Shown here: positions 44,109-52,158 of the stretch, piece by piece
Position numbering within the stretch: the stretch's first letter is position 1
Layout of the letters: every line of letters begins with the position of its first letter
Source: Microbacterium kyungheense
Lineage (GTDB): Bacteria; Actinomycetota; Actinomycetes; Actinomycetales; Microbacteriaceae
NCBI RefSeq assembly: GCF_006783905.1
Contig: NZ_VFPE01000002.1
Coordinates: forward strand, 1,138,481 to 1,202,480
Reading direction: 5' to 3'
Length of the DNA stretch: 64,000 bases
Position numbers and translations under genes: made by a program
The notes under the pieces: generated by a model
The model's input: only the letters and a program-made list of their open reading frames with translations
Database searches by the model: none
What the model was told of the DNA's origin: nothing

Positions 44109-44840
44109 ATGAGCACGTCCCGCGCCGACCAGCTGTCGCTGTGGGACGTGCCGGACTGGGTGCGTCTGGTGGGCGTGTTCGATCTGGAGACGACGGGCGT
44201 CGACGTCACGACCGACCGCATCGTGACGGCACACGTGGGCCTGCTGGACGCCTCCGGCCGGGCTCTGCGAGCACGCGACTGGCTCGCCGACCCAGGTGTC
44301 GAGATCCCCGAGGGCGCGAGCGCGATCCATGGCATCACCACCGCGCACGCGCGCGCGAACGGCCGGCCGGCGCGCGACGTGGTGGCCGAGGCGGTCGAGG
44401 CGGTCCGCGGACTGCTGGACGCCGGCATCCCCGTCGTCGCGTACAACGCGCCGTTCGACTTCTCGCTGCTCAAGTACGAGTCGCTGCGACACGGCATCGC
44501 GCCCATCGAGAACCCGTCGCCGGTCATCGACCCGCTCGTGGTCGACAAGGCCTACGACCGCTGGCGCAAAGGCAAGCGCACCCTCGAAGTCGTCGCCGCG
44601 CACTACGCAGTGCGGCTGGACGCCGCGCACGAGGCGTCGGCGGACGCCGTCGCGGCCGGGCGTGTGGCGCAGGCCCTCGCCGACCGCTTCGCCCCGTGGA
44701 TGCCCGACACGGCCGACGAGCTCCACACGCGTCAGATCGCGTGGGCGCGGGCCCAGGCGGCGAGCCTCACCGACTATTTCATCCAGATCGGGCGGCTCGA
44801 CCCCGACGACCGACTCGACGGTCGCTGGCCCATCCGCTGA
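44109..44840 (+). CDS. 3'-5' exonuclease of the DnaQ (DEDDh) family
   Basis: A 243-residue exonuclease. Exo I is FDLETTG with D25 and E27; the HGIT segment and Exo II aspartate lie in YNAPFDFSLLK; Exo III reads HEASADAVAAGRVAQAL with the DEDDh histidine and aspartate. It degrades single-stranded DNA from the 3' end and could act in proofreading or repair; it is a stand-alone version rather than a polymerase fusion. The LSLWDVPDW N terminus is usual for actinobacterial members. A strong terminator follows. Confidence 0.93.
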   Translation: MSTSRADQLSLWDVPDWVRLVGVFDLETTGVDVTTDRIVTAHVGLLDASGRALRARDWLADPGVEIPEGASAIHGITTAHARANGRPARDVVAEAVEAVRGLLDAGIPVVAYNAPFDFSLLKYESLRHGIAPIENPSPVIDPLVVDKAYDRWRKGKRTLEVVAAHYAVRLDAAHEASADAVAAGRVAQALADRFAPWMPDTADELHTRQIAWARAQAASLTDYFIQIGRLDPDDRLDGRWPIR

Positions 44841-44863
44841 CGCCGGCTGTCCCCGAAACGCAG

Positions 44864-44890
44864 AAGGCCCCGCACGATGTGCGGGGCCTT
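44864..44890. terminator. Bidirectional terminator between exonuclease and rpmE2
   Basis: A perfect 12-bp stem (AAGGCCCCGCAC with GTGCGGGGCCTT) and 3-base loop, flanked by TTCG on the plus strand and TTCTGCG on the minus strand. It serves both convergent genes. Confidence 0.85.
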
Positions 44891-44905
44891 CGAAGCGGGA
44901 GCGCC

Positions 44906-45163
44906 TTACTTGGAAGCGCCGCCGAAGTTCTTGAAGCGCTGGTTGAACTTCTCGACACGACCGGCCGAGTCCATGATGCGCTGCTTGCCCGTGTAGAACG
45001 GGTGCGAGGCCGACGAGATCTCGACGTCGATGACGGGGTACTCGACGCCGTCGAGCTCGATCGTCTTGTCGCTGGTCACCGTCGAGCGGGTGAGGAAGGT
45101 CTCGCCCGAGCCGAGGTCACGGAACACGACGGCCTGGTAGTCCGGGTGGATGTCAGTCTTCAT
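44906..45163 (-). CDS. rpmE2: 50S ribosomal protein L31 type B
   Basis: An 85-residue L31 of the zinc-independent (C-) type: the CxxC pairs of the zinc-binding paralogue are absent. It has the diagnostic [11 protein letters not shown] and [13 protein letters not shown] segments. L31 bridges the large and small subunits. In many bacteria the type B gene is induced when zinc is scarce, under Zur; no clear Zur box was seen here. The ATG has AAAGGA at normal spacing. A hairpin in its leader could be an autoregulatory site. Confidence 0.96.
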   Translation of the reverse strand: MKTDIHPDYQAVVFRDLGSGETFLTRSTVTSDKTIELDGVEYPVIDVEISSASHPFYTGKQRIMDSAGRVEKFNQRFKNFGGASK

Positions 45164-45183
45164 GATGGTCCTTTGAGGATGGT

Positions 45184-45203
45184 GCCCTGGATTTTGCCAG
45201 GGC
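45184..45203 (-). promoter_or_regulatory. Leader hairpin of rpmE2
   Basis: GCCCTGG-ATTTTG-CCAGGGC (read on the plus strand) is a perfect 7-bp stem with a 6-base loop, 20 bases before the rpmE2 start. Ribosomal-protein leader motifs for L31 are known in several bacterial groups, so autoregulation is plausible. Confidence 0.45.
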
Positions 45204-45263
45204 GGTCAAAGTCTTGAGCGCGCGCACGCGTGTGCACGCACCAAGGATCCAGTCTACCAGGGA

Positions 45264-46049
45264 TCAGTGCGCGGCTCGTGCCGCGTACCGGCCGCCGTCC
45301 TCGGTGAGCCGGATCGGCACCCCGAAGGTCTCGGTGAGCGCATCGCCGGTGAGGGTGTCGCGGATGGGCCCGGACGCCACGGCCCGGCCGTCGCGCAGCA
45401 GCAGCACGTGGGTGAACCCGACCGGGATCTCTTCGACGTGGTGGGTGACCATGATCATCGCGGGCGTCGTCGGCGCCGACGCATAGCCGCCGAGCAGGAC
45501 GAGCAGCTCCTCACGGGCGCCGAGATCCAGGCTCGCGGTCGGCTCGTCCAGCAGCAGCAGCTCGGGATCCGTCATGACCGCGCGCGCGATCTGGACGCGC
45601 TTCTGCTCGCCGTCCGACAGCGTGCCGAACGTCCGGTCGGCGAGGTGGTCGAGCTTCCACTCGGCCAGCACGCGCAGCGCGCGGCGCTCGTCGATGTCTT
45701 CGTAGTCCTCGCGCCAGCGGCCGAGCACCGAGTACGCGGCGGTGAGCACCACGTTGAGCACGGTCTCTTCGGGCGGCACGCGGCGCGCCATCGCCGACGA
45801 CGCGAATCCGATGCGGGGACGCAGTTCGAACACGTCGGTGCGGCCCAGGCGCTCGCCCAGGATCGTGACGACGCCGGAGGTCGGGTGCAGCAGCGTGTCG
45901 GCCATCTGCAGGACGGTGGTCTTGCCGGCGCCGTTCGGCCCGAGCACGACCCATCGCTCGTCGTCGTTGATGGTCCAGTCCAGGTGGTCGACGATGTTGC
46001 GTGCGTTTCGGCGGACGACGACGTCGGAGAATTCGAGCACCTGGGGCAT
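45264..46049 (-). CDS. ABC-type ATPase without adjacent permease
   Basis: A 261-residue nucleotide-binding subunit. Walker A is GPNGAGKTT, the Q-loop and the signature LSDGEQKRVQIARA (one change from LSGGQ) are present, and Walker B LLLLDEPTASLD and the H-loop (VTHHVEE) are intact. It resembles iron-siderophore/YlmA-type ATPases. No membrane or solute-binding gene is next to it, so it is either a soluble ABC protein with another role or works with a permease elsewhere. It follows glgA by nine bases, and a TAGGCT box overlapping the glgA stop lies six bases upstream of its ATG. Confidence 0.9.
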   Translation of the reverse strand: MPQVLEFSDVVVRRNARNIVDHLDWTINDDERWVVLGPNGAGKTTVLQMADTLLHPTSGVVTILGERLGRTDVFELRPRIGFASSAMARRVPPEETVLNVVLTAAYSVLGRWREDYEDIDERRALRVLAEWKLDHLADRTFGTLSDGEQKRVQIARAVMTDPELLLLDEPTASLDLGAREELLVLLGGYASAPTTPAMIMVTHHVEEIPVGFTHVLLLRDGRAVASGPIRDTLTGDALTETFGVPIRLTEDGGRYAARAAH

Positions 46050-46055
46050 GCTCCC

Positions 46056-46061
46056 AGCCTA
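46056..46061 (-). promoter_or_regulatory. -10 box of the ABC ATPase gene, overlapping the glgA stop
   Basis: TAGGCT on the minus strand, six bases before the ATG; its TAG is also the glgA stop codon. It could give the ATPase its own leaderless transcript. Confidence 0.4.
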
Positions 46062-47252
46062 CCGGCCGCCGGCGGCCACCTCCGCGTACAGCGCTGCGGT
46101 CTGCTCGGCGATGCGCTGCCAGCTGAAGTCGTCCGTCGCCCGCCGCCTGCCGGCGCTGCCGTACTCCCGTGCGCGCTCGGGATCGCTGACCACCTCGGTG
46201 AGGACGCGGGCGAGATCCGACACGAAGCGCTCGGGGTCGATGGGCGTGCCCGTGCCGTCCTGCACCTGCTCGATCGGGACGATGCGGCCCGTGACGCCGT
46301 CGACGACGACCTCGGGGATGCCGCCGGTCGCGGTGCCGACCACGGCGGCGCCGCACGCCATGGCCTCGAGGTTCACGATGCCGAGGGGCTCGTACACGGA
46401 CGGGCACACGAAGGTGGTGGCCGCGCTCAGGATCGTGCAGAGCTCGTGGCGCGACAGCATGCGATCGAGCCACACGACGCCGTCGCGGCTGGCCTGCAGC
46501 CCGCGTACGAGGTCTTCGACCTCCGCCATGATCTGCGGGGTGTCCGGGGCGCCGGCGGCGAGGATCACCTGCACGTCGGCCGGGAGCCGTTCCGCGGCGC
46601 GCAGGAAGTAGGGCAGCCCCTTCTGGCGCGTGATCCGGCCGACGAAGACGACAGAGGGCTTGGCGGGATCGATCCCGAGCTCGGCGAGGAGGGCGGGGTC
46701 CTCGACGGGATGCCACGCCTCGACGTCGATGCCGTTGTAGATGACACGCACCCGGTCGGGGTCCAGCGCCGGGTAGCTGCGCAGGATGTCGTCGCGCATG
46801 CCGTTGCTGACGGCGACGACGGCGGCCGCGCCCTCGTAGGCGGTCTTCTCGATCCAGCTCGACACCGCGTAGCCGCCGCCGAGCTGTTCGGCCTTCCACG
46901 GGCGCAGCGGCTCGAGGCTGTGGGCGGTCACGATGTGCGGGATGCCGTGGAGCAGGGATGCCAGGTGCCCGGCGAAGTTCGCGTACCAGGTGTGGCTGTG
47001 CACCACGTCGGCGCCCGCCACGTCCGAGACGATCTCGAGGTCCGTGCCGAGGGTCTGCACGGCGGCATTGGCCGAGGCGAGCTCGACGGGCACCGCATAC
47101 GACGAGGTGCCCTCTTCGGAGCGCTCCGCGCCGAACGCCCGGACACGCACGTCGAGCTCGGTGCGCAGCGCCTTCACCAGCTCCGTGACATGGACTCCGG
47201 CGCCCCCGTAGATCTCCGGCGGGTACTCCTTCGTGACGATGTCGACTCGCAT
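46059..47252 (-). CDS. glgA: Glycogen synthase / maltosyl-type GT4 glycosyltransferase GlgA (GlgM)
   Basis: A 397-residue GT4 retaining glycosyltransferase. The N-terminal domain starts [25 protein letters not shown], with the GGAG donor/acceptor loop. The C-terminal domain has [11 protein letters not shown] and the E-x7-E motif within EPLGIVNLE. In actinobacteria this short form transfers glucose from ADP-glucose to alpha-glucan or to glucose-1-phosphate (GlgM, maltose-1-phosphate synthesis). The divergent glgC gene supplies ADP-glucose. The ATG is preceded by a TAGCGT box at six bases. Confidence 0.92.
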   Translation of the reverse strand: MRVDIVTKEYPPEIYGGAGVHVTELVKALRTELDVRVRAFGAERSEEGTSSYAVPVELASANAAVQTLGTDLEIVSDVAGADVVHSHTWYANFAGHLASLLHGIPHIVTAHSLEPLRPWKAEQLGGGYAVSSWIEKTAYEGAAAVVAVSNGMRDDILRSYPALDPDRVRVIYNGIDVEAWHPVEDPALLAELGIDPAKPSVVFVGRITRQKGLPYFLRAAERLPADVQVILAAGAPDTPQIMAEVEDLVRGLQASRDGVVWLDRMLSRHELCTILSAATTFVCPSVYEPLGIVNLEAMACGAAVVGTATGGIPEVVVDGVTGRIVPIEQVQDGTGTPIDPERFVSDLARVLTEVVSDPERAREYGSAGRRRATDDFSWQRIAEQTAALYAEVAAGGR

Positions 47253-47258
47253 GCTCGA

Positions 47259-47264
47259 ACGCTA
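47259..47264 (-). promoter_or_regulatory. -10 box of glgA (leaderless type)
   Basis: TAGCGT on the minus strand, six bases before the ATG, in a 47-base divergent gap. Confidence 0.5.
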
Positions 47265-47286
47265 GTACATCGGTCGGAACGCGTCC

Positions 47287-47292
47287 TAGTGT
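47287..47292 (+). promoter_or_regulatory. -10 box of glgC (leaderless type)
   Basis: TAGTGT seven bases before the ATG at 47300. It supports that ATG over an in-frame GTG nine bases upstream, which overlaps the box. Confidence 0.5.
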
Positions 47293-47299
47293 GGGTCCC

Positions 47300-48544
47300 A
47301 TGCCAGCAGCGCCCAAGGTCTTCGGAATCATCCTCGCCGGCGGCGAGGGCAAGCGGTTGATGCCCCTGACTGCGGATCGAGCGAAGCCCGCCGTCCCCTT
47401 CGGGGGCCAGTACCGGCTCATCGACTTCGCGATCTCGAACCTCATCAACTCGGGGCTCAGGCAGGTCGTGGTGCTGACGCAGTACAAGTCGCACAGCCTC
47501 GACCGCCACATCTCCCAGACCTGGCGCATGTCGGCCCTGCTCGATTCGTACGTGGCATCCGTCCCCGCCCAGCAGCGGCTGGGCAAGCGGTGGTTCTCGG
47601 GTTCGGCGGACGCCATCCTGCAGAGCCTCAACCTCATCACCGACGAGAAGCCCGACATCGTCGTCGTGATCGGCGCCGACCACGTCTACCGCATGGACTT
47701 CCGCCAGATGCTGGCCGCGCACATCGATTCCGGTGCACGGGCCACGGTCGCCGGCATCCGTCAGCCCATCTCGCTCGCGAACCAGTTCGGCGTGATCGAC
47801 GTGGACCCTGCGGACCCGGGTCGCATCCGCGAGTTCCTCGAGAAGCCGCAGAGCCCGGTCGGCCTGGCGGACGCGCCCGACCAGGTGCTCGCCTCGATGG
47901 GCAACTACATCTTCGACACCGACGCGCTCATCGAGGCGGTCGAGTCCGACGGCGAGGTGCCGACGTCGAACCACGACATGGGCGGCGACATCGTGCCGTA
48001 CTTCGTCTCGCGCGGCGAGGCGGGCGTATACGACATGAACCGCAACGACGTCCCCGGCTCGACGGACCGCGACCGCTACTACTGGCGCGACGTGGGGACG
48101 ATCGACTCGTTCTTCGACGCGCACCGCGACCTCATCTCGACGCTGCCGGTGTTCAACCTGTACAACACCGACTGGCCCATCCACTCGCAGGCGGTCAACT
48201 CGCCGCCGGCCAAGTTCGTGCGCGATTCGGTCGGACGCATCGGCAACGCGATCGACTCGATCGTGTCGCTCGGCTCGGTCCTGTCGGGGACGCACCTGGA
48301 GCGCAGCGTCGTCGGCCCGTGGACGCTCGCCGGCGGAGGCTCGACCATCACCGACTCGGTGCTGTTCGACTACGTCCACGTCGGCGCCGGCGCCCGCGTG
48401 CACCGGGCGATCCTCGACAAGAACGTCGTGCTCGACGACGGCGCGACCGTCGGCGTCGACCGCGAGAAGGACCTCGCGCGGGGCTTCACCGTCACCGACA
48501 CCGGCATCACCGTCGTGGGCAAGGGCGTCCGCGTCGAGCGCTGA
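47300..48544 (+). CDS. glgC: Glucose-1-phosphate adenylyltransferase
   Basis: A 414-residue nucleotidyltransferase that makes ADP-glucose from ATP and glucose-1-phosphate, the committed step of glycogen synthesis. The N-terminal domain has [24 protein letters not shown], and the substrate segments [11 protein letters not shown] and [12 protein letters not shown] left-handed beta-helix follows in the C-terminal third. It is allosterically controlled in relatives. Divergent from glgA with a 47-base shared promoter region. Length matches actinobacterial GlgC. Confidence 0.97.
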   Translation: MPAAPKVFGIILAGGEGKRLMPLTADRAKPAVPFGGQYRLIDFAISNLINSGLRQVVVLTQYKSHSLDRHISQTWRMSALLDSYVASVPAQQRLGKRWFSGSADAILQSLNLITDEKPDIVVVIGADHVYRMDFRQMLAAHIDSGARATVAGIRQPISLANQFGVIDVDPADPGRIREFLEKPQSPVGLADAPDQVLASMGNYIFDTDALIEAVESDGEVPTSNHDMGGDIVPYFVSRGEAGVYDMNRNDVPGSTDRDRYYWRDVGTIDSFFDAHRDLISTLPVFNLYNTDWPIHSQAVNSPPAKFVRDSVGRIGNAIDSIVSLGSVLSGTHLERSVVGPWTLAGGGSTITDSVLFDYVHVGAGARVHRAILDKNVVLDDGATVGVDREKDLARGFTVTDTGITVVGKGVRVER

Positions 48545-48582
48545 CGGCCGTCATCCGGTCCGGAGCGCCCGGCGCCTGCGGC

Positions 48583-48588
48583 TAGCGT
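48583..48588 (+). promoter_or_regulatory. -10 box of the SerB-like gene (leaderless type)
   Basis: TAGCGT seven bases before the ATG. The GGGAGG just upstream of the ATG is too close to serve as a ribosome-binding site, which also points to leaderless expression. Confidence 0.5.
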
Positions 48589-48595
48589 GGGAGGC

Positions 48596-49237
48596 ATGCC
48601 CGTCGCGCCCGCCCGCTTCCTCGTCGTGCTCGATGCCGACTCCACGCTGATCCGCAACGAGGTGATCGAGCTGATCGCCGACGAAGCCGGCCGCGGACCC
48701 GAGGTGGCCGCAGCGACCGAGGCGGCGATGCGCGGCGAGGTCGACTTCGCGACGAGCCTGCGCTCGCGCGTGGAGGCGCTAGCGGGAGTGCCGGTGACGG
48801 CATTCGCCCGGGTGCTGGCGCGCATCGAGCCCACCCCCGGGGTGCGGGAGCTGATCGACGCCGTGCACGCACGCGGCGGTGCGGTCGGCGTCGTGTCGGG
48901 CGGGTTCCACGAGATCCTCGACACCGTGGCGCCGGACCTCGGCATCGACGTGTGGCGCGCCAACCGCCTCGCGACCGCGGACGGCGTGCTCACCGGGGTC
49001 GTCGACGGCGGGATCGTGGATGCCGCCGGCAAGGCGGTCGCCCTGCGCGAATGGGCGTCCGAGCGCGGCGTCGGCCTCACGCGCACCGTCGCCATCGGCG
49101 ACGGCGCCAACGATCTCCTGATGATGGCCGAGGCCGGTCTCGGCGTCGCCTTCAACGCCAAGCCCGCCGTGCGCGCGCAGGCCGATGTCGTGGTCGGCCC
49201 CGTCGACCTGCGCGAGGTCATCCCGCTGCTGCCCTGA
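48596..49237 (+). CDS. serB: Phosphoserine phosphatase (SerB-like HAD enzyme)
   Basis: A 213-residue HAD phosphatase. Motif I DADST has nucleophile D13 and acid D15; the substrate-recognition VEALAGVP and glutamate region, motif II VVSGGFHEI, motif III lysine, and GDGANDLLMM (motif IV) match phosphoserine phosphatase. It would release serine from phosphoserine in serine synthesis. It lacks the N-terminal ACT domains of many actinobacterial SerB proteins. The residue between the two motif I aspartates is Ala rather than Met/Phe. A related small-molecule phosphatase cannot be excluded. Confidence 0.85.
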   Translation: MPVAPARFLVVLDADSTLIRNEVIELIADEAGRGPEVAAATEAAMRGEVDFATSLRSRVEALAGVPVTAFARVLARIEPTPGVRELIDAVHARGGAVGVVSGGFHEILDTVAPDLGIDVWRANRLATADGVLTGVVDGGIVDAAGKAVALREWASERGVGLTRTVAIGDGANDLLMMAEAGLGVAFNAKPAVRAQADVVVGPVDLREVIPLLP

Positions 49238-49266
49238 CCCGACCCGCGAGTGTCGGCGCCCGCCGC

Positions 49267-49272
49267 TAGCCT
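49267..49272 (+). promoter_or_regulatory. -10 box of the small alpha/beta hydrolase gene (leaderless type)
   Basis: TAGCCT seven bases before the ATG at 49280. Confidence 0.5.
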
Positions 49273-49279
49273 CGGGAGC

Positions 49280-49987
49280 ATGCACATCATCCTCGTCCCG
49301 GGCCTGTGGCTCGACGCGTCGTCCTGGGGCGACGTCGCCCCCGCCCTCGAGGCAGCCGGCCACCGCACGCACGCGCTCACGCTGCCCGGGGTCGGGGCGT
49401 CCGCCGCCGACTCCACCGGCATCGGGATGGCCGAATGGGTAGCCGCCACGGTCGCCGAGATCGACGCCCTCGACGGGCAGATCGCGCTCGTCGGGCATTC
49501 CGGGGGCGGCAACGTCGCCTACGGTGCGGTCGATGCCCGGCCCGACCGCATCGCCCACCTCGTACTCCTCGACACGTGGCCGCCTGCCGAAGGAGGCACG
49601 ATCTCGGAGTTCCCGATCGTCGACGGCGTGGTGCCGTTCCCGGGGTGGGACTTCTTCGACGACTCGGATGTCGCCGACCTCGACCCGCAGACGAGGGCGG
49701 ACGCCGCGGCCCGAGCGAAGCCGGTCCCCGAGCGCGTGCCGACCGACCCCATCCGACTGTCGGACGAACGCCGCCGGTCGGTGCCCGCCACGATCATCAC
49801 CGGCACCGTGCCTGCCGCGCAGATCCGCGAGATCGTTCAGAGTGCGCCGGAGTGGGCCGCCGAGCTCGCCGCCATCGAGCAGCTCGGCGTCATCGAGCTC
49901 GGGGCTCCCGGCGATCCGACGGGCCACTGGCCGCAGTTCTCCCGACCCGGCGCGGTGGCCGAGGCGATCCTGCAGGCGATCGGCTGA
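49280..49987 (+). CDS. Small alpha/beta hydrolase
   Basis: A 235-residue alpha/beta-hydrolase of the compact RsbQ/salicylate-esterase-like type. The oxyanion turn is LVPGLWLDASSW, the nucleophile elbow is GHSGGGN, and the C-terminal histidine lies in PGDPTGHWPQFSRP. The substrate is unknown. The ATG was chosen over one 30 bases upstream because the protein then starts at the first beta strand (MHIILVPG) and the -10 box is correctly spaced. Convergent with fabG with 12 bases between. Confidence 0.88.
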   Translation: MHIILVPGLWLDASSWGDVAPALEAAGHRTHALTLPGVGASAADSTGIGMAEWVAATVAEIDALDGQIALVGHSGGGNVAYGAVDARPDRIAHLVLLDTWPPAEGGTISEFPIVDGVVPFPGWDFFDDSDVADLDPQTRADAAARAKPVPERVPTDPIRLSDERRRSVPATIITGTVPAAQIREIVQSAPEWAAELAAIEQLGVIELGAPGDPTGHWPQFSRPGAVAEAILQAIG

Positions 49988-49999
49988 CGACGTGCGGGG

Positions 50000-50710
50000 T
50001 CAGTGACCCATGCCGAGACCGCCGTCGACGGGGATGACGGCGCCCGAGATGTAGGCCGCGTCGTCGGACGCGATCCACGTCACGACGCCGGCGACCTCGT
50101 CGGCCGAACCGTAGCGGCCGGCAGGAATGCTCTTCTTGTACTCGGCCTGGGTCTCGTCCGACAGCTCTGCCGTCATGTCGGTCTCGATGAAGCCGGGCGC
50201 CACGACGTTCGCCGTGATGCCGCGCCCGCCGAGCTCGCGCGTGAGCGAGCGGGCGAATCCGACCAGCGCGCTCTTGGACGCAGCGTAGTTGATCTGACCC
50301 GGCGATCCGTACAGGCCGACGACGCTGGAGATGAGGATCACGCGCCCCCACTTCGCGCGCAGCATGCCCTTGGAGGCACGCTTGACCACGCGGAACGCGC
50401 CGCCCAGATTGGTCGACACGACGCTGTCGAAGTCGTCCTCGGTCATGCGCAGCAGCAGCGTGTCCTTCGTGATGCCTGCGTTGGCGACGACGATCTCGAC
50501 CGGCCCGAGCGTGTTCTCGACCTCGGTGAAGGCCGCGTCGACGGCTGCGGCATCCGTCACGTCCGCGCGAACGGTGAGGGTGCCTTCGGGACCCTCGCCG
50601 GAGCGGGCGGTCACGGCGACCTTGTAGCCGGCCGAGACGAAGCGCTCGGCGATCGCACGGCCGATGCCGCGGTTACCTCCGGTGACGAGGACGACGCGAT
50701 CGGTGGACAT
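50000..50710 (-). CDS. fabG: 3-oxoacyl-[acyl-carrier-protein] reductase FabG
   Basis: A 236-residue classical SDR reducing 3-oxoacyl-ACP with NADPH in fatty acid synthesis. TGGNRGIG is at residues 10-17; NAGIT, the serine of LISSVVGL, and YAASK complete the active site; APGFIETDMT and a C-terminal VIPVDGGLGMGH are typical of actinobacterial FabG1. The ATG has GGGAGAGT upstream. Unlike mycobacteria, no inhA follows; the downstream side (left) is a convergent hydrolase. The much longer open frame upstream overlaps other genes. Confidence 0.93.
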   Translation of the reverse strand: MSTDRVVLVTGGNRGIGRAIAERFVSAGYKVAVTARSGEGPEGTLTVRADVTDAAAVDAAFTEVENTLGPVEIVVANAGITKDTLLLRMTEDDFDSVVSTNLGGAFRVVKRASKGMLRAKWGRVILISSVVGLYGSPGQINYAASKSALVGFARSLTRELGGRGITANVVAPGFIETDMTAELSDETQAEYKKSIPAGRYGSADEVAGVVTWIASDDAAYISGAVIPVDGGLGMGH

Positions 50711-50839
50711 GGCACTCTCCCGGGGGTCTACGACGGAACCGCACCAGCCTAGCGGCGGGCAGCGCCGCTCCCCCGACGTGTTTGACACCCCTGCGCGCCG
50801 CTGGGACGCTGGACCGAGACACCGACGAAAGGCATCGCC

Positions 50840-51409
50840 GTGAGCGACACCGCCCCCACTCCCGCGCCCGAACCGGGTGCGTACCCGCCCGTGCCGCCGG
50901 CACCGCCCGCCGCGCAGCCGGGCGCCTACCCGCCCGCGGCTCCCGCACCGCAGCCCGCACCCCAGGCGCCGCCGGCCGCTCAGCCCGCCGCATACCCGCC
51001 TCCGGCGCAGCCCGGCGCTTACCCTCCGCCGGCCTACGGCTCCTCCGCGACGCCCGCGCCGTACGGCTCGGCTCCGGCGTACGGCGCCGCACCGACGTAC
51101 GGCTCCGCGCCCGGCTACGGCTACGGCGCGCCCGCCAAGACGAACACGCTCGCGATCGTGTCGCTCATCGCGTCCATCTCGAGCTTCGTCATCCTGCCGT
51201 TCATCGGCTCGATCGTCGGCGTCATCACCGGCCACATGTCGCTGAAGCAGCTGAAGACGAGCGGTGAGCAGGGCCGCGGCATGGCGCTGGCCGGAACGAT
51301 CGTCGGCTGGGTCGGTCTGGGCCTCACCGTTCTCGGCATCGTCGCGATGATCCTGTTCTTCATGTTCAGCTTCGCGATGTACTCGTCGACGGGGAACTAC
51401 TCGTCCTGA
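50840..51409 (+). CDS. DUF4190-domain membrane protein with Pro/Ala/Tyr-rich head
   Basis: A 189-residue protein. The first about 100 residues are low complexity, with repeats of QPGAYPP and YGSAP-type units. The C-terminal DUF4190 domain (about 105-185) has two membrane helices, with the linking segment GHMSLKQLKTSGEQGRGMALAG. The topology puts the Pro-rich head in the cytoplasm, as in similar actinobacterial proteins; function unknown. The GTG follows a GAAAGG site, and a TTGACA (50782-50787) with GACGCT 17 bases later is a likely promoter. Confidence 0.85.
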   Translation: MSDTAPTPAPEPGAYPPVPPAPPAAQPGAYPPAAPAPQPAPQAPPAAQPAAYPPPAQPGAYPPPAYGSSATPAPYGSAPAYGAAPTYGSAPGYGYGAPAKTNTLAIVSLIASISSFVILPFIGSIVGVITGHMSLKQLKTSGEQGRGMALAGTIVGWVGLGLTVLGIVAMILFFMFSFAMYSSTGNYSS

Positions 51410-51420
51410 CGCGACGCTCG

Positions 51421-51453
51421 CGGTCGCCCCGGGGCCCGTTCCCGGGGCGACCG
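51421..51453 (+). terminator. Terminator after the DUF4190 gene
   Basis: A perfect 13-bp GC-rich stem (CGGTCGCCCCGGG with CCCGGGGCGACCG) and 7-base loop. No T tract, as is common in actinobacteria. Confidence 0.75.
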
Positions 51454-51469
51454 CGCCGTGTAACCGGCG

Positions 51470-51475
51470 TACCCT
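51470..51475 (+). promoter_or_regulatory. -10 box of the DUF3099 gene
   Basis: TACCCT nine bases before the GTG start. The transcript would begin at or within two or three bases of the start codon. Confidence 0.4.
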
Positions 51476-51484
51476 GGAAGCACC

Positions 51485-51946
51485 GTGAAGAACTCCAGCC
51501 ACGCCCCTTCGGCCACGTCCCTGCCGCGCGCACCGCGCGACGACGTCGGCGCGCGTTCGACGCGTTATCTCGTGATGATGGGCGTGCGCATCGCGTGCTT
51601 CATCCTCATGGTGGTCATCACCCCGTACGGCTGGTACACGTGGGTGTTCGGAGCGGCCGCGATCTTCCTCCCCTACATCGCCGTGGTGTCGGCGAACGTC
51701 GGCCAGGAGGCGCGCAGCAACCGTCGTGAGGACCCCGAGCCGTCGCTGCCGGCCGCCCCGTCGGCGCCCCTGCCCGGCGCCCCGGCCGAGAGCCGGGTGA
51801 TCCGGATCGAAGAGACCCGCCGCCCCGCTCCAACGGGCACCGGCGACGCGACCCCCGGCGACGCGCGACCCGGCGACGCGCCACCTGCCCGTCCGGCACC
51901 TGCCGCCGGCACGGATGCCCCCGACGCGCCGGACGCCACCGCATGA
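51485..51946 (+). CDS. DUF3099-family membrane protein
   Basis: A 153-residue actinobacterial protein with two adjacent membrane helices (about 30-50 and 55-75) in the DUF3099 core (TRYLVMMGVRIACFILMVV, followed by WYTWVFGAAAIFLPYIAVV). The C-terminal half is hydrophilic, Pro/Ala/Asp-rich and poorly conserved. Function unknown. In actinobacteria DUF3099 genes often stand near cytochrome oxidase assembly genes, and here SURF1 follows two genes later. Its stop overlaps the next start (ATGA). Confidence 0.87.
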   Translation: MKNSSHAPSATSLPRAPRDDVGARSTRYLVMMGVRIACFILMVVITPYGWYTWVFGAAAIFLPYIAVVSANVGQEARSNRREDPEPSLPAAPSAPLPGAPAESRVIRIEETRRPAPTGTGDATPGDARPGDAPPARPAPAAGTDAPDAPDATA

Positions 51947-52158
51947 GCGACGAGGTCGACGCCACCTGCTCACGGGCCGGTTGCCGCCAGAGCGCTCGCT
52001 GGCGTATCGACTGGCGCAATCCCCGCATCCACACCGCGGAGCGTCGCAAGACGTGGGTGGCGTGCGACGAGCATGTCGGTTATCTGCGCGAGTTCCTCGC
52101 GGCGCGCGACTTCCCTCTCGAGGTCGCTCCGCTCACCGACGCCGGGATCACGCGATGA
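51943..52158 (+). CDS. Small cysteine/histidine-containing conserved protein
   Basis: A 71-residue protein with CSRAGC near the N terminus and CDEHVGYLREFL in the second half. The C-x4-C and C-x2-H pair could bind a metal. Short proteins of this type are conserved in actinobacteria beside DUF3099 and SURF1 genes; function unknown. Both ends overlap neighbours by four bases (ATGA), which indicates tight translational coupling between DUF3099, this gene and SURF1. Confidence 0.8.
   Translation: MSDEVDATCSRAGCRQSARWRIDWRNPRIHTAERRKTWVACDEHVGYLREFLAARDFPLEVAPLTDAGITR

Noticed and set aside
44864..45160. A zinc-ribbon (C+) L31 gene or Zur-controlled locus at rpmE2.
   Set aside because: The protein has no cysteines of the CxxC type, and no recognisable Zur operator was found in the leader.
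45264..46049. The ABC ATPase as part of a complete transport operon with glgA.
   Set aside because: No permease or binding-protein gene is adjacent; glgA is a glycosyltransferase with an unrelated role.
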